Positions 8,769 through 18,718 are shown, counted from the stretch's first letter. The stretch: DNA of 43,793 nt from Nitrospirota bacterium (GCA_026387615.1 JAPLLI010000038.1:1-43793); one strand, 5' to 3'. The notes: generated from the letters alone by a model not told the origin. A program made the numbers and translations.

Positions 8769-10160
8769 ATGATTGATGGGGCGGCCTTTGCTGTAGGGTT
8801 TCTCGCGGGAGGTCTGCTCGGCGCGTTGATTGTCGGGGTTTGGATTGCCGCCCGCGTCCGCGCGAACTCGCAAGCGGAAGTCTTGACTGCCGGTGAACGG
8901 GCGCAGCGGGCAGAATCGCTGGCAGAGGAGTTGCGCCGCCAGGCTCAGCAAGATCGCCTCGATCTTGACCGGATCAGACAGGATCTTTCGGAGGCCTCCC
9001 AGGCTCGTGCGGTCGCGGAGACCAGGGCTACTGAGGCATCGCTCCATCTCAATGAACAAAAGACGCTGCTGGGCCAGGCCAGACAGGAATTGGCTGAGAC
9101 CTTCCAGGCCCTTTCAGGCGAAGCGCTCAAACAGAATAACGAAGCCTTCCTGAATCTTGCGCGCAGCTCATTCGAAACGCTCCAAGCCGAGGCCAAGGGC
9201 GATCTCGCCCAGCGGCAACAGGCGATCGACAGTTTAGTCAAACCGCTGCAAGACTCGCTGTCTCGATACGACGACCAGCTCCGGCAGCTGGAGCAATCGC
9301 GGCAGGCAGCCTATGGAGGCCTTGATCAGCATCTCAAACTCCTGGCCGAATCCCAGCAGAAACTGCAATCGGAGACGGGCAACCTCGTGAAGGCGTTGCG
9401 CGCGCCGGCCGTGCGCGGTCAATGGGGCGAGATTACGCTCAAGCGTGTGGCCGAGTTGTCCGGCATGGTGGCCCATTGCGATTTCTTCGAGCAGGAATCC
9501 ATCACGGTCGACGGCAGCCGGCTCCGCCCCGACATGGTGGTCCAGTTGCCGGGCGGGCGGCAGATCATCGTGGATGCCAAGACCGTGCTGGCCGGTTATC
9601 TGGATGCGCATGAAGCCTCGACGGAAGAACTGCGACTCGAAGGGATGCGCCGTCACGCGGCCCAAGTCCGGTCCCGCATGGACGAGTTGAGTCTGAAAGC
9701 CTACTGGAATCAATTTGCGCAGGCGCCGGAGTTTGTCGTGCTGTTTCTGCCGGGTGAACAGTTTCTGGGCGCCGCGTTGGAGCATGACCCCAGACTGATC
9801 GAAGACGGATTTCAGCGGAGCGTGGTCCTCGCGACCCCGACGACGCTGATGGCGCTCCTTCGGGCGGTGGCCTACGGATGGCGACAGGAGAAAATGACCG
9901 AGCATGCCGAGGAGGCCGGGCGGTTAGGGAAGGATCTTTACGAGCGGATGGCCGTGTTGACGGAACATCTGAACGACGTCGGACAGGCGCTGGGGAAGAG
10001 TGTCCTCTCGTACAACAAGGCGGTCGGGTCGCTTGAAACCAGGATCTTGCCGGCAGCCCGCCGGTTCAAGGAGCTGGGCGTCTCGTCGGAGAAAGAGATT
10101 CCCCGGTTAGACCCGGTTGAGTTTGTTTCACGCAAGGCCTTGCCCTTCGAGGCGGAATAA
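8769..10160 (+). CDS. rmuC: DNA recombination protein RmuC
   Basis: TM N-terminus plus coiled coil, then APAVRGQWGEITLKRVAELSGM...RLRPDMVVQLPGGRQIIVDAKTVLAGYLDA. Confidence 0.93.
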   Translation: MIDGAAFAVGFLAGGLLGALIVGVWIAARVRANSQAEVLTAGERAQRAESLAEELRRQAQQDRLDLDRIRQDLSEASQARAVAETRATEASLHLNEQKTLLGQARQELAETFQALSGEALKQNNEAFLNLARSSFETLQAEAKGDLAQRQQAIDSLVKPLQDSLSRYDDQLRQLEQSRQAAYGGLDQHLKLLAESQQKLQSETGNLVKALRAPAVRGQWGEITLKRVAELSGMVAHCDFFEQESITVDGSRLRPDMVVQLPGGRQIIVDAKTVLAGYLDAHEASTEELRLEGMRRHAAQVRSRMDELSLKAYWNQFAQAPEFVVLFLPGEQFLGAALEHDPRLIEDGFQRSVVLATPTTLMALLRAVAYGWRQEKMTEHAEEAGRLGKDLYERMAVLTEHLNDVGQALGKSVLSYNKAVGSLETRILPAARRFKELGVSSEKEIPRLDPVEFVSRKALPFEAE

Positions 10161-10163
10161 GGA

Positions 10164-10571
10164 GTGCGTATGATCGACGAGCAGGCGATGGTGGATGATT
10201 TCCATCGGGCATTCGATATTGTCGTCAGTCCCGCTCCGACGGTCGTCGACGGGCGGACGCGCGAGCTCCGGGTCAAACTGATTCAGGAAGAATTCGACGA
10301 GTTGAAAGAGGCGATGGAATCAGGCGATCTGCCGTCCATTGCCAAGGAGATGGCCGACCTTCTCTACGTCGTCTATGGCACGGCTGTGTCCTATGGCATC
10401 GATATGGATCCGGTCTTTCGGGAGGTTCATCGTTCCAATATGAGTAAAGTCGGCGGGCACAAGCGTGAAGATGGGAAATGGGTGAAGCCCGCCACCTATT
10501 CGCCGGCGCGCATCGAACCGATCCTCGCGGCGCAGGGGCCGGCAGAGGGTGAGGTCCGCTCCGGTTCATAG
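10164..10571 (+). CDS. MazG-like / phosphoribosyl-ATP pyrophosphohydrolase-like protein
   Basis: FDIVVSPAPTVVDGRTRELRVKLIQEEFDELKEAMESGDLPSIAKEMADLLYVVYGTA...EVHRSNMSKVGG. Confidence 0.85.
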   Translation: MRMIDEQAMVDDFHRAFDIVVSPAPTVVDGRTRELRVKLIQEEFDELKEAMESGDLPSIAKEMADLLYVVYGTAVSYGIDMDPVFREVHRSNMSKVGGHKREDGKWVKPATYSPARIEPILAAQGPAEGEVRSGS

Positions 10572-10671
10572 CAGAACAGCATCGTCTCTACAGGGATTGC
10601 GCTTCGTCCTCGTAACCTGCCAGCCGACTTCTATTTCAGCCACAGTTCTGAGCAAAACGCTTCCGCAGGGT

Positions 10672-11544
10672 TTACTTCGCGGCACGTCTTACTTGATGTG
10701 ACGCGGGGACGACCACATTGTCGAGGAGCCGAACTGTGCCGATTTTGATTGCGCCGAGCAATAGGACGCGGCCTGTGATGTGCGTGAGGGGTGCCAGGCT
10801 TGCCGGATCGCAGAGGGCAAAGTACTCGATGAGCGCTGCCGGCTCCTGTTCGACCGTCTGCCGCATGATCCGCTCGACCATCGACGCATGTCTTCTTCCC
10901 GCCTGGATGGCCCGGCGACCGGCCTGGAGAGCCTGGTAGAGGATGGTGGCGGCCTGGCGGTTCTCAGGCGAGAGGTACCGGTTGCGAGAACTCATCGCGA
11001 GCCCGTCCTGCTCCCTGATGGTGGGCCGGACGTCGATGGTGACTCCCAGATTCAAATCCGTGACGAGTCTCTTCACTGCCATGGCCTGTTGATAGTCTTT
11101 CTGGCCGAACAGGGCCAGATGGGGCCGCACAATCCCGAAGAGTTTCGTCACTACTGTAGCGACGCCAGCGAAGTGATGGGGCCTGGCTACTCCTTCCCAT
11201 CGCTGCGCAATTTCTGGAACCGTCACCATGGTTTGAAAGCCCTCCGGATACATCGTGTCGGCCGTCGGCTCAAAACAGACATCCACCCCCTCTTCGCGGC
11301 AGAGGGTCCGATCGGCGGCAATCGGGCGAGGATATTTGGCGAGGTCCTCAGTCGGGCCGAACTGGGTCGGATTCACGAAGATGCTCACGACGAGCGCATC
11401 GCATTGTAAGCGCGCGGCTCGGATAAGGGCACGATGGCCATCATGCAGCGCGCCCATTGTGGGTACGAATCCGATCGTAAGGCCTTCCCTGCGGAGCCGT
11501 TCACTCCAGGCAGCCATGGATTGTGGGGAGCGAATAATCTTCAT
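10672..11544 (-). CDS. panC: Pantoate--beta-alanine ligase
   Basis: FVPTMGALHDGHRALI, SIFVNPTQFGPTEDLAKYPR, FAGVATVVTKLF, FGQKDYQQ, SSRNRYLSPENR. Confidence 0.97.
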   Translation of the reverse strand: MKIIRSPQSMAAWSERLRREGLTIGFVPTMGALHDGHRALIRAARLQCDALVVSIFVNPTQFGPTEDLAKYPRPIAADRTLCREEGVDVCFEPTADTMYPEGFQTMVTVPEIAQRWEGVARPHHFAGVATVVTKLFGIVRPHLALFGQKDYQQAMAVKRLVTDLNLGVTIDVRPTIREQDGLAMSSRNRYLSPENRQAATILYQALQAGRRAIQAGRRHASMVERIMRQTVEQEPAALIEYFALCDPASLAPLTHITGRVLLLGAIKIGTVRLLDNVVVPASHQVRRAAK

Positions 11545-12095
11545 GTGTCCTGGGACTGGCTGCAGACAGGGCGTGAGCCGTAGCGGGTCGAGGGCTGGGG
11601 AAACAGGAGCCGGACTTCCGGCTGTTTCCCCGCCTCGGCAAGCAACTGGCTAACCGTGCGTTGAAGTGAGGGATGGAGGAAGAGCGGATCGAGTTCGTTC
11701 AAGGGCATGAGGACGAACCGGCGTTGGTGCATGCGAGGATGAGGCACAGCGAGATCCGGCTCGTCGATGATCCGTTGGCCGTAGAGCAAGATGTCCAGAT
11801 CGATAGTCCTGGGGCCTGACCGATTCTCCTCAGCCCGGCCGAGCGCCCGCTCGATCTCTCGCAGGATGGTCAGGAGGCTGTTTGGCGTGATATCGGTTTC
11901 GATCTGCACGACGCCGTTCAGAAACCATCCGTCTCCCGGCTGGGCATGGTCGTTCACCGGCTCTGTCTCATAGAGCAGCGACACGCCCAGGAGCTGGGAG
12001 TGGGGCAAGAGGCTCAGCAATGTCACGGCCCGATCGCAGAAATCCAGCCGATCGCCGACATTCGAGCCAAATCCGATGAAGACTGTCTCGCGCAT
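11541..12095 (-). CDS. folK: 2-amino-4-hydroxy-6-hydroxymethyldihydropteridine pyrophosphokinase
   Basis: VFIGFGSNVGDR..., YETEPV, FLNGVVQIET, GPRTIDLDILLYGQRIIDEPDLAVPHPRMHQRRFVLMPL; overlaps panC by 4 nt. Confidence 0.96.
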   Translation of the reverse strand: MRETVFIGFGSNVGDRLDFCDRAVTLLSLLPHSQLLGVSLLYETEPVNDHAQPGDGWFLNGVVQIETDITPNSLLTILREIERALGRAEENRSGPRTIDLDILLYGQRIIDEPDLAVPHPRMHQRRFVLMPLNELDPLFLHPSLQRTVSQLLAEAGKQPEVRLLFPQPSTRYGSRPVCSQSQDT

Positions 12096-12096
12096 A

Positions 12097-12188
12097 TTCA
12101 GTGATGGGTGATCTGTGAGTAGTGATGGGTGAAGGGCGAAATGAGGCCGGCTTGGCGCTCGTCACCCTTCACCTATCACGCATCACTA
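12097..12188. repeat. Family F palindromic repeat, copy F1 (GTGATGGGTGA words)
   Basis: AGTGATGGGTGATCTGTGAGTAGTGATGGGTGAAGGGCGA ... TCGTCACCCTTCACCTATCACGCATCACT. Confidence 0.65.
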
Positions 12189-13361
12189 GAACCCTGCCTT
12201 TCTAATCCGCTCCACCGCTTCCGCTAATCGTTCTTTCGTCGTGCAGACGGTCATCCGGATATAGCCTTCGCCCGGCGCCCCGAAGCCGTTGCCCGGCGTC
12301 GTGACGATTCCCGCCTTCTCCAGCAAATGAGCGGTGAAGGAGGCGGAGGTATAGCCCTTCGGCACCGTGACCCAGATGTAGAAGGCGGCAGGAGGCGAAT
12401 CGACTTCCAGCCCGAGCTGCTTGAGGCCTGGGACGAGGGTGTCGCGCCGTTCCTGATAGATCTTGCGCAGGCCGTCTGTGACTGAGTCATCCAGTCCCAG
12501 CGCCGTGATCCCCGCGGCTTGCACCGCTTCGAACACGCCTGAGTCCAGCTGGCTTTTGACCTTGCCCAGCCCGGCCAAGACGTCCTTGTTGCCGACGACG
12601 AATCCGAGCCGCCAGCCCGTCATGTTGTAGGTCTTGGAGAGCGAATGGAACTCCACGCCGACATCCTTCGCGCCGTCGATTTCCATGAAGCTGACAGGAG
12701 GTTTGCCGTCGTAATAAATCTCCGAGTAGGCCGCATCGTGACAGACGATGATCTGGTTCTCCCGGGCGAATTCGACGACGCGCTTGAAGTAGTCTTTGCT
12801 CATGATGACCGAGGTCGGGTTGTTCGGGGAGTTCAGCCACATCAACTTGGCTTTCTTGGCCACGTCTTTCGGAATCGCATCGAGGTCCGGCAGGAATCCG
12901 TTGGCCTTGGTGAGGGGCATGATGTGCGAGATGCCGCCGCAGAAGCCGGTGCCGACCGGATAGACCGGATAGCCGGGGCTCGGGACCAGGACGATGTCGC
13001 CTGGATCAACGAAGGCCAGGTGGATATGGCCGATCCCTTCCTTCGAGCCGATCAGCGTCAGCACTTCGTCGGCAGGGTTCAGCGTGACGTTGAACCGGCG
13101 CTTATACCAATCGGCCACGGCGGTCCGGAACGACAACATGCCTTCATAGGAGGGATATTGATGGTGCTTCGGATTCTTGGCGGCTTGCGCCAGGCTCTCG
13201 ATAATCGGGGCAGGCGTCGGCAGATCGGGATCGCCGATGCCTAAATTAATGATATCGACTCCCTTGGCCATCGCTGCCTGCTTCATCTTGTCGATGGCGG
13301 CGAAGAGATAGGGGGGGAGGGTCTTGATTCGGGTGGCCACTTCAATGGGGAAACCAGACAT
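12186..13361 (-). CDS. dapL: LL-diaminopimelate aminotransferase (class I/II PLP aminotransferase)
   Basis: NLGIGDPDLPTPAPIIESL, HQYPSYEGMLSFRTAVADWYKRRF, LVPSPGYPVYPVGTGFCGG, LNSPNNPTSV, HSLSKTYNMTGWRLGF. Confidence 0.88.
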   Translation of the reverse strand: MSGFPIEVATRIKTLPPYLFAAIDKMKQAAMAKGVDIINLGIGDPDLPTPAPIIESLAQAAKNPKHHQYPSYEGMLSFRTAVADWYKRRFNVTLNPADEVLTLIGSKEGIGHIHLAFVDPGDIVLVPSPGYPVYPVGTGFCGGISHIMPLTKANGFLPDLDAIPKDVAKKAKLMWLNSPNNPTSVIMSKDYFKRVVEFARENQIIVCHDAAYSEIYYDGKPPVSFMEIDGAKDVGVEFHSLSKTYNMTGWRLGFVVGNKDVLAGLGKVKSQLDSGVFEAVQAAGITALGLDDSVTDGLRKIYQERRDTLVPGLKQLGLEVDSPPAAFYIWVTVPKGYTSASFTAHLLEKAGIVTTPGNGFGAPGEGYIRMTVCTTKERLAEAVERIRKAGF

Positions 13362-13391
13362 GCGAACAGGCTCCTTTCGTCAATCGATCGG

Positions 13392-13488
13392 TAAGTCTAA
13401 AGTCATCAAGTCGTCACGTCATCACGTCTTCAAGTCGGGGTGGGATTTCCGCAGACTTTCGACTTGATGACGTTCGAACTTTTCGACA
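13392..13488. repeat. Family D palindromic repeat, copy D1 (GTCATCAAGTC words)
   Basis: AAGTCTAAAGTCATCAAGTCGTCACGTCATCACGTCTTCAAGTC ... GACTTTCGACTTGATGACGTTCGAACTTTTCGAC. Confidence 0.65.
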
Positions 13489-13530
13489 AGAGGAGTTAAG
13501 ACTACAGCAGGAATGAGGCTGCAATCAACG

Positions 13531-14214
13531 TTAAGAAGTGAGGAGGTGACTGATGAGCCGGTCCGCCGCCTTGTGCAGGGCAGGAAGGTGCGGTAGCGCC
13601 GTCGCTGTGATTTCCTGCGCCGTTACGCGCGCTTTCGTGAGGTCCGGCGCACATTCGCGGCATAAGGATTCGATCCCGCGCTCTTCCACTTCCAGATGGA
13701 ACAGGAGCCCATAGGCGCGAGAACCATAGCGAAAGGCCTGGAGGGGGGCGACGTCAGATCCGGCCAGGGGAATAGAATTTTGGGGGAGGTCAAAGATTTC
13801 CCCGTGCCACTCGAAGACAGGAAAGGTCTCGGGGCATGACCCGAACACTGGATCTTGCTGACCTTCCTCGGTCAGGTGGATTGGCGTCATCCCGATTTCC
13901 AGTTTCTTGCCGGGCCGGACCGTCGCTCCTAAGGCCTTCGCCATAAACTGACTGCCTAGGCAGATGCCGAGCACCGTCTGGCCAGCCAGCAGTGCTGATC
14001 GAATAAACGAGGTCTCTTCTGCAATCCAGGGGTCGGGATCGTTCACCGACATGGGTCCGCCCATGACGATCAGCAGGTCGCCGGCATCCTGAGGCAGCCC
14101 GACCGCGGGAACCAGATACTGTTCGATCGAAACCCCTCGTTTGGCGAGCGCGGTGGTAAGGGCGCCAGGGCCTTCAAAGGGGACATGTTGGAGGCAGACC
14201 GCGCGCATTGACAC
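13531..14214 (-). CDS. Class I glutamine amidotransferase, GMP-synthase-like
   Basis: LLIVMGGPMSVNDPDPWIAEE, TVLGICLGSQFMAKALGATVRPG, VFEWHGEIFDLPQ, GLLFHLEVE. Confidence 0.9.
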   Translation of the reverse strand: MSMRAVCLQHVPFEGPGALTTALAKRGVSIEQYLVPAVGLPQDAGDLLIVMGGPMSVNDPDPWIAEETSFIRSALLAGQTVLGICLGSQFMAKALGATVRPGKKLEIGMTPIHLTEEGQQDPVFGSCPETFPVFEWHGEIFDLPQNSIPLAGSDVAPLQAFRYGSRAYGLLFHLEVEERGIESLCRECAPDLTKARVTAQEITATALPHLPALHKAADRLISHLLTS

Positions 14215-14388
14215 CTTAGGGTCGACGAATTAGGATTTGGCTGCGACAGGTCCGAGTGATACCCGATTCGGGTGCCGACTTCAAGCTGAGGCTATGGCGC
14301 TGAACCTCATATCGAAGGCGCGATGGACGCCCGCTCGTTCTGGTCATATACTAGGCACAAGGCTGTTCTTCTTGTAGAGTAAAACGAT

Positions 14389-14598
14389 ATGGCATTTCCG
14401 TCAGACGATCCCGCGCAAATTCAGATCCAGCTGGAGCTGGAGGGGTTGAAGCGAACGTTGCAGTGGACAGAGATTCAGCAGGAGCAGCTGTTGAATCGGC
14501 TGGACCTGCTGCGGATCGAGAATACCCGTTTGCAGGATCGTGTGGAGGAGTTGGTCCGTGAGGTCGAAGGGCTGAAGCAGCAGCAGCCGCTCTTTTGA
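14389..14598 (+). CDS. Short coiled-coil protein
   Basis: 69-aa ORF with heptad-like Leu/Ile/Val pattern. Confidence 0.55.
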   Translation: MAFPSDDPAQIQIQLELEGLKRTLQWTEIQQEQLLNRLDLLRIENTRLQDRVEELVREVEGLKQQQPLF

Positions 14599-14605
14599 CC
14601 GGTCG

Positions 14606-15328
14606 TTACGCCAGGGCTTGGCCGTTGTGTTCTGAGAGGTGCGTGCCGTTGCTGTGCGTGTAGGCCGCGGCGCCGTTCCCGTTCTTTACGGCGCTGACAG
14701 GCGTTTTCCCGTTTTTCCCGTTCACACATTCCACTAACACCCAGAACCGCAACGGATTCACATTCTGCTTTCGGGCTACGTGCAGTGACGTGCCTTCGAG
14801 CACGGTTTGGAGCGACAGGTCGGTCCGCCATCCCAAGTGTTTCGTGATAGGGGAGATGACTCGCTCCATGGCGGCGATGAATTTATTGTCGGTGCTGAAG
14901 TGGTTCAGCATGATGATGCGCCCGCCCGGCCGGCAAACGCGGATCATCTCATTGACCACCTTGCGGTAGTCGGGGACGGCGGTGACGACGTAGGCTGCGA
15001 CGACGGTATCGAAGCTATCGTCCGTGAAATCCATGGCGCCGGCATCCATCCGATGGAGTTGCACATGATCCATCTGGTGCTCTGCCGCTCGCTGCTTGGC
15101 TTTATCCAACATGCCTGCTGAGAAGTCGATTCCGACGATCTGACAGTGGCGAGGGTACATCGGCAGGGCCAGCCCGGTGCCGACTCCGACTTCAAGGATT
15201 TTTTCGTCAGGCTGGACATCCAGATTCCGGATCACGGACTCACGTCCCTCGTGGAACACTTTGCCGAAAATCCGATCATAGATTCCGGCGTAGGACGTAT
15301 AGACTCGTTCAACTTTCGCTAAATCCAT
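14606..15328 (-). CDS. Class I SAM-dependent methyltransferase, UbiE/PmtA-like
   Basis: ILEVGVGTGLALPMYPRHCQIVGIDFSAGMLDKAKQRA...MDAGAMDFTDDSFDTVVAAYVVTAVPDYRKVVNEMIRVCRPGGRIIMLNHF; start set at MDLAKVERVY. Confidence 0.9.
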   Translation of the reverse strand: MDLAKVERVYTSYAGIYDRIFGKVFHEGRESVIRNLDVQPDEKILEVGVGTGLALPMYPRHCQIVGIDFSAGMLDKAKQRAAEHQMDHVQLHRMDAGAMDFTDDSFDTVVAAYVVTAVPDYRKVVNEMIRVCRPGGRIIMLNHFSTDNKFIAAMERVISPITKHLGWRTDLSLQTVLEGTSLHVARKQNVNPLRFWVLVECVNGKNGKTPVSAVKNGNGAAAYTHSNGTHLSEHNGQALA

Positions 15329-15562
15329 GGCACCTCCGGCTCCCCATCTCGTGCGACCTGCGCGCCCCGACAAGGCGGGGATGGCGCGGAGGGTCGCAGC
15401 TCCAGTAGGGAGAAATTTGATGGCAGAGCATTTGAATGGAGCGAGGAAGCCCCGCCTGAACAAGAAACCGCGCTACTGTAGCCAACTCGCTGTGGTGAGT
15501 CAACAGATACCCTCGGTTCGGTGACTTGATTCGGCCTGGGCCCCTATGGGATAGGTACGAGC

Positions 15563-16183
15563 ATGATCCTCGCAGGTTTCTTCGCCGGTGCTTTGTGTCT
15601 TGGCCTCATTCTTGGAGACTGGCTCTATTTCCTGCGTCTCACGCCGGATGCGAGCCGGTACGGATGTGGGGTGGCCCGTATGCAGGATCGGTTCACCCAG
15701 ATAACGATGACGCAGCTGGCGGCTCGGTTCGATGCAGGCGGCCTCTTGACCTTGCCGCATGGAACCGCGCGGTTCTTTCCTTCTCTCAACCAGATCGTGA
15801 TTCGTCAGAAATACCGGCTCTTCGCAATCGGCTTTCGAACCTTATGGCCCTTGAAAGGGTTGATTGCTCTCTCGCCGGAAGACGGGGCCATTTCGATGCT
15901 GTGCCGGAAGCTTACGCCCTGGTCCTCGGTTTTGTTCACCGGTCTTTGGTTTGTCCTGGTGCTGGTGGGCATGGTGGGCGCCGTGATTGCCTTGTTTCTT
16001 GAAGGCGAGCTGGCCTCGGCCGGCGGCATGGTATTGGCGCTCGGGATTGTCGGGTTGGGACTGGTATTTGTTCTGTCAGGAGCGATTACGATAGTGTTCG
16101 CGTATCGGCTGGAGAACGCCAGGTTGACGACGGTGTATCAAGAACTGCGGGAAGTGCTTGAGGGGACTAGATCCCAGTCTTGA
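15563..16183 (+). CDS. Hypothetical membrane protein
   Basis: N-terminal and two C-terminal hydrophobic segments; no recognisable family. Confidence 0.7.
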   Translation: MILAGFFAGALCLGLILGDWLYFLRLTPDASRYGCGVARMQDRFTQITMTQLAARFDAGGLLTLPHGTARFFPSLNQIVIRQKYRLFAIGFRTLWPLKGLIALSPEDGAISMLCRKLTPWSSVLFTGLWFVLVLVGMVGAVIALFLEGELASAGGMVLALGIVGLGLVFVLSGAITIVFAYRLENARLTTVYQELREVLEGTRSQS

Positions 16184-16190
16184 GACAAGC

Positions 16191-16283
16191 CTGGTCTATC
16201 TGGTCTTTCTTGTCTGTCTGGTTTCTCTGGCCAGTCTCATTTAATTAAACTAGCCAGACAGACCGAACAGACCAGATAGACCA
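16191..16283. repeat. Family B palindromic repeat, copy B2, between convergent genes
   Basis: CTGGTCTATCTGGTCTTTCTTGTCTGTCTGGTTTCTCTGG ... CCAGACAGACCGAACAGACCAGATAGACCAA. Confidence 0.75.
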
Positions 16284-16294
16284 AATGAACAAGA

Positions 16295-16672
16295 TTAGGA
16301 ACGATAGAGGCTCAGGAACTGATCATATTCGGCGGGGAGATTCAGGTCGGACCGGTTGCGGGCAAGTCCGGCAATAATGCCGCGGTGTTTTTTGCTGAGG
16401 CCGGAAGATTCGAAGGCTTGGCGGAACTGTTGCCACTTGGCGGCGGCGTCGGTTGCCAGGTTCGCACGTTCTGCTGGCGGCAAGGAATGGAGCGAAGTTG
16501 TGAGGCCACGAATGGCTTTCTCGACGCTTTCATAGGGCGGCGCCAGCTTGAGCTGGGCGTAGAAGGTTTCGAGGTGATGACGGAACTCCTCTCGGAGCGT
16601 CAGGGTATAATCGGTTGGGGTTGCAGGTTCAGACATCATGGCTTGGACGGATGATACGGGAAGAGCGGTCAT
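16295..16672 (-). CDS. Hypothetical protein (125 aa)
   Basis: Intact ORF between repeats; no recognised motif. Confidence 0.6.
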   Translation of the reverse strand: MTALPVSSVQAMMSEPATPTDYTLTLREEFRHHLETFYAQLKLAPPYESVEKAIRGLTTSLHSLPPAERANLATDAAAKWQQFRQAFESSGLSKKHRGIIAGLARNRSDLNLPAEYDQFLSLYRS

Positions 16673-16720
16673 GGTGACAACAGGCTAGCAGGTTGCTGGG
16701 AAAGTCCGCCAGCCAGGAAA

Positions 16721-16794
16721 CGCTGAACGGTGAGCGATGAACGATGGCACGATTGTCGCTTCGGTGTTCCGCGTTTATCGTTCAGAGTTCACAG
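16721..16794. repeat. Family E palindromic repeat, copy E2
   Basis: CGCTGAACGGTGAGCGATGAACGATGGCA ... GTTCCGCGTTTATCGTTCAGAGTTCACAG. Confidence 0.65.
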
Positions 16795-16828
16795 TTGTGT
16801 ATTGCATTCTATATACAGGGAGGATCGT

Positions 16829-17311
16829 ATGAAACGCATTCAACGGTATGTGCTCGGGCTCGTGGCAGTGTTTGCCTTGGCTGGTTGTTCGTCCCACCAT
16901 CATCATGAGATGGGCGGTGAAGGAAAAGGGGAGAACTATTGGCAGAAGGGGCAGCAAGACATGGCCTCTTTGATTGATCGTACAGTCAAGGATCCGGCGA
17001 AGGCCCAGCAAGTGAAGGCGATCGTGAGCGATGTTGTCGCGGAATTGAGATCGAGCCGCGAACAAGCTCGTGCATCCCACCGCCGGCTATATGAGTTAAA
17101 CGCGAATTATGCGGCGACTCCCGAAGAGTTCACCCAGGCGTTAGATGACGCGAGCAATCAGCGGATGCAGTCGGCCGCGAAGATTCTTGCGCTCCGCTTC
17201 AAGATGAAGGACCTGATGACGGGGGAAGAGTGGAAGGCCCTGTCTGACCAGATGCTGTCTTACAGCAGCCGGTATCGGCATAGCGAGTCGTCGCCCAAGA
17301 GCAGCTACTAG
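16829..17311 (+). CDS. Lipoprotein with helical Spy/CpxP-like pattern
   Basis: MKRIQRYVLGLVAVFALAGCSSHHHH lipobox; helical C-terminal region. Confidence 0.7.
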   Translation: MKRIQRYVLGLVAVFALAGCSSHHHHEMGGEGKGENYWQKGQQDMASLIDRTVKDPAKAQQVKAIVSDVVAELRSSREQARASHRRLYELNANYAATPEEFTQALDDASNQRMQSAAKILALRFKMKDLMTGEEWKALSDQMLSYSSRYRHSESSPKSSY

Positions 17312-17333
17312 CGGGCTGCTGAAAATGGGATGG

Positions 17334-17422
17334 GGTGGCTGAGACGATCCCCGTGCTCGCGCAACGCGCGGCCTCAGAAGGCCCTCGTTGGACGCGCGCA
17401 ATTGGGATCATCTCAGCCGCCC
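17334..17422. repeat. Family A palindromic repeat, copy A2
   Basis: GGTGGCTGAGACGATCCC CGTGCTCGCGCAACGCGCG GCCTCAGAAGGC CCTCGTTGGACGCGCGCAATT GGGATCATCTCAGCCGCC. Confidence 0.8.
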
Positions 17423-17477
17423 TCTGGTAGGTGATGGCTTGCCGGGGCTTTGATGGATAGCCCTTGGAACGTTGAGG

Positions 17478-18527
17478 CTAACTTCGAGTTGGCGTGGCTG
17501 TAAGGGGGATCGGAGTCCAGGTCGTGCCGGCGTCGGTCGAGCGGTAGAGACCGCTGCCGTTCGTGCCGACATAGAGGATGTGCGGGTCGCGTTGGCTCAT
17601 CGCGAGGGTGCGAATGTTCAATGAGCCTAGTCCTGTATTGATTGCGGCCCAGGTTTGTCCGCTGTCGGGGCTTTTCCAGACGCCACTCGGCCCTCCGATG
17701 TAGAGAGTCTGAGGCTCGATCGGGTCGATCAAAATACTGCTGACGAACAGATCGGGGAGCGATTGCCCGATCCGCTCCCATTGCTCTCCACGCGTGCCGG
17801 TGCGGAAGAGGCCCTTCGTGGTTCCGGCATAGACGATGTCCGGGTTGATCACATCGAAGACGATCGCATTGACCCCCAGCGCCATCCCCCCCATCAGCTC
17901 CTGCTCAGGAATCAGCCCATTGTTGATTTTTTTCCATCCCGCTGCGGCGTTGTCGGACCGGTAGATCCCTCCCGTGGTGCCTGCATAGAGGACTCGGGGA
18001 TCGCGGGGATGAATGGCGATGGAGACCACGATGTGGACCTCCTTCATCCCGGCCATCCGCTCTTCCCATTCGCGCCCTCCGTCTTTGGTATAAAAGGCGC
18101 CGACGGTCGTGGCCGCGTAGATCTGATCGTGGTCGGTCGGATGAAAGACGAATTCATTGATAAAGGAAACGTGTTCCTTGAGCCCGACGTTGTGCGGGAG
18201 CCAATGTTGCCCGCCATCCGGACTCTTGTAGACGGCATCGGCCATGGTGCCGGCATAGATCGTGGCCGGGAACTGGGGATCGATCGCGAGCGTCGTCACT
18301 CGTCTGGCGCTGAAACTGGGGAACCGCTCCCACAGTTGGCCTCCGTCGCGCGACTTGTAGACCGCATCGTTCGTCGCCACATAGAGGATGTTGGCGTTGG
18401 TCGGATGGAGGGCGATGGAGACGATCGCCTCGCTGTCCTTCTGGCAGCCGAGGTTGAAGAGGAGAAGAGCCAGCGCGGCAAATGTGGCGGCAGTGCGAAT
18501 CAGCATGACAGTCGTGGACCTAATCAT
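17478..18527 (-). CDS. BNR/YCF48-type repeat lipoprotein
   Basis: Lipobox LFNLGCQK; repeated VYKSxDGGQxWxx and IYAGTxxGxYRS motifs. Confidence 0.85.
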   Translation of the reverse strand: MIRSTTVMLIRTAATFAALALLLFNLGCQKDSEAIVSIALHPTNANILYVATNDAVYKSRDGGQLWERFPSFSARRVTTLAIDPQFPATIYAGTMADAVYKSPDGGQHWLPHNVGLKEHVSFINEFVFHPTDHDQIYAATTVGAFYTKDGGREWEERMAGMKEVHIVVSIAIHPRDPRVLYAGTTGGIYRSDNAAAGWKKINNGLIPEQELMGGMALGVNAIVFDVINPDIVYAGTTKGLFRTGTRGEQWERIGQSLPDLFVSSILIDPIEPQTLYIGGPSGVWKSPDSGQTWAAINTGLGSLNIRTLAMSQRDPHILYVGTNGSGLYRSTDAGTTWTPIPLTATPTRS

Positions 18528-18557
18528 AGGCGTCGCCGTTGAGTCAAGGAGCGGGGG

Positions 18558-18654
18558 AGCGAGGCGGCAGGCAAGTCTCTGTGCTCGCGGAACGCGCGCC
18601 CTCAGAAGGGCCTCGTTCGACGCGCGTAGTTGAGACTCCGCCAGCCGCCTCGCT
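18558..18654. repeat. Family A palindromic repeat, copy A3
   Basis: AGCGAGGCGGCAGGCAAGTCTC TGTGCTCGCGGAACGCGCG CCCTCAGAAGGG CCTCGTTCGACGCGCGTAGTT GAGACTCCGCCAGCCGCCTCGCT. Confidence 0.8.
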
Positions 18655-18718
18655 GCAAGGTGAATAGGGGGTTAGATTCTTTGTTTATATTCCGTTGAGT
18701 CAAGGGGCAGAGATTAAG

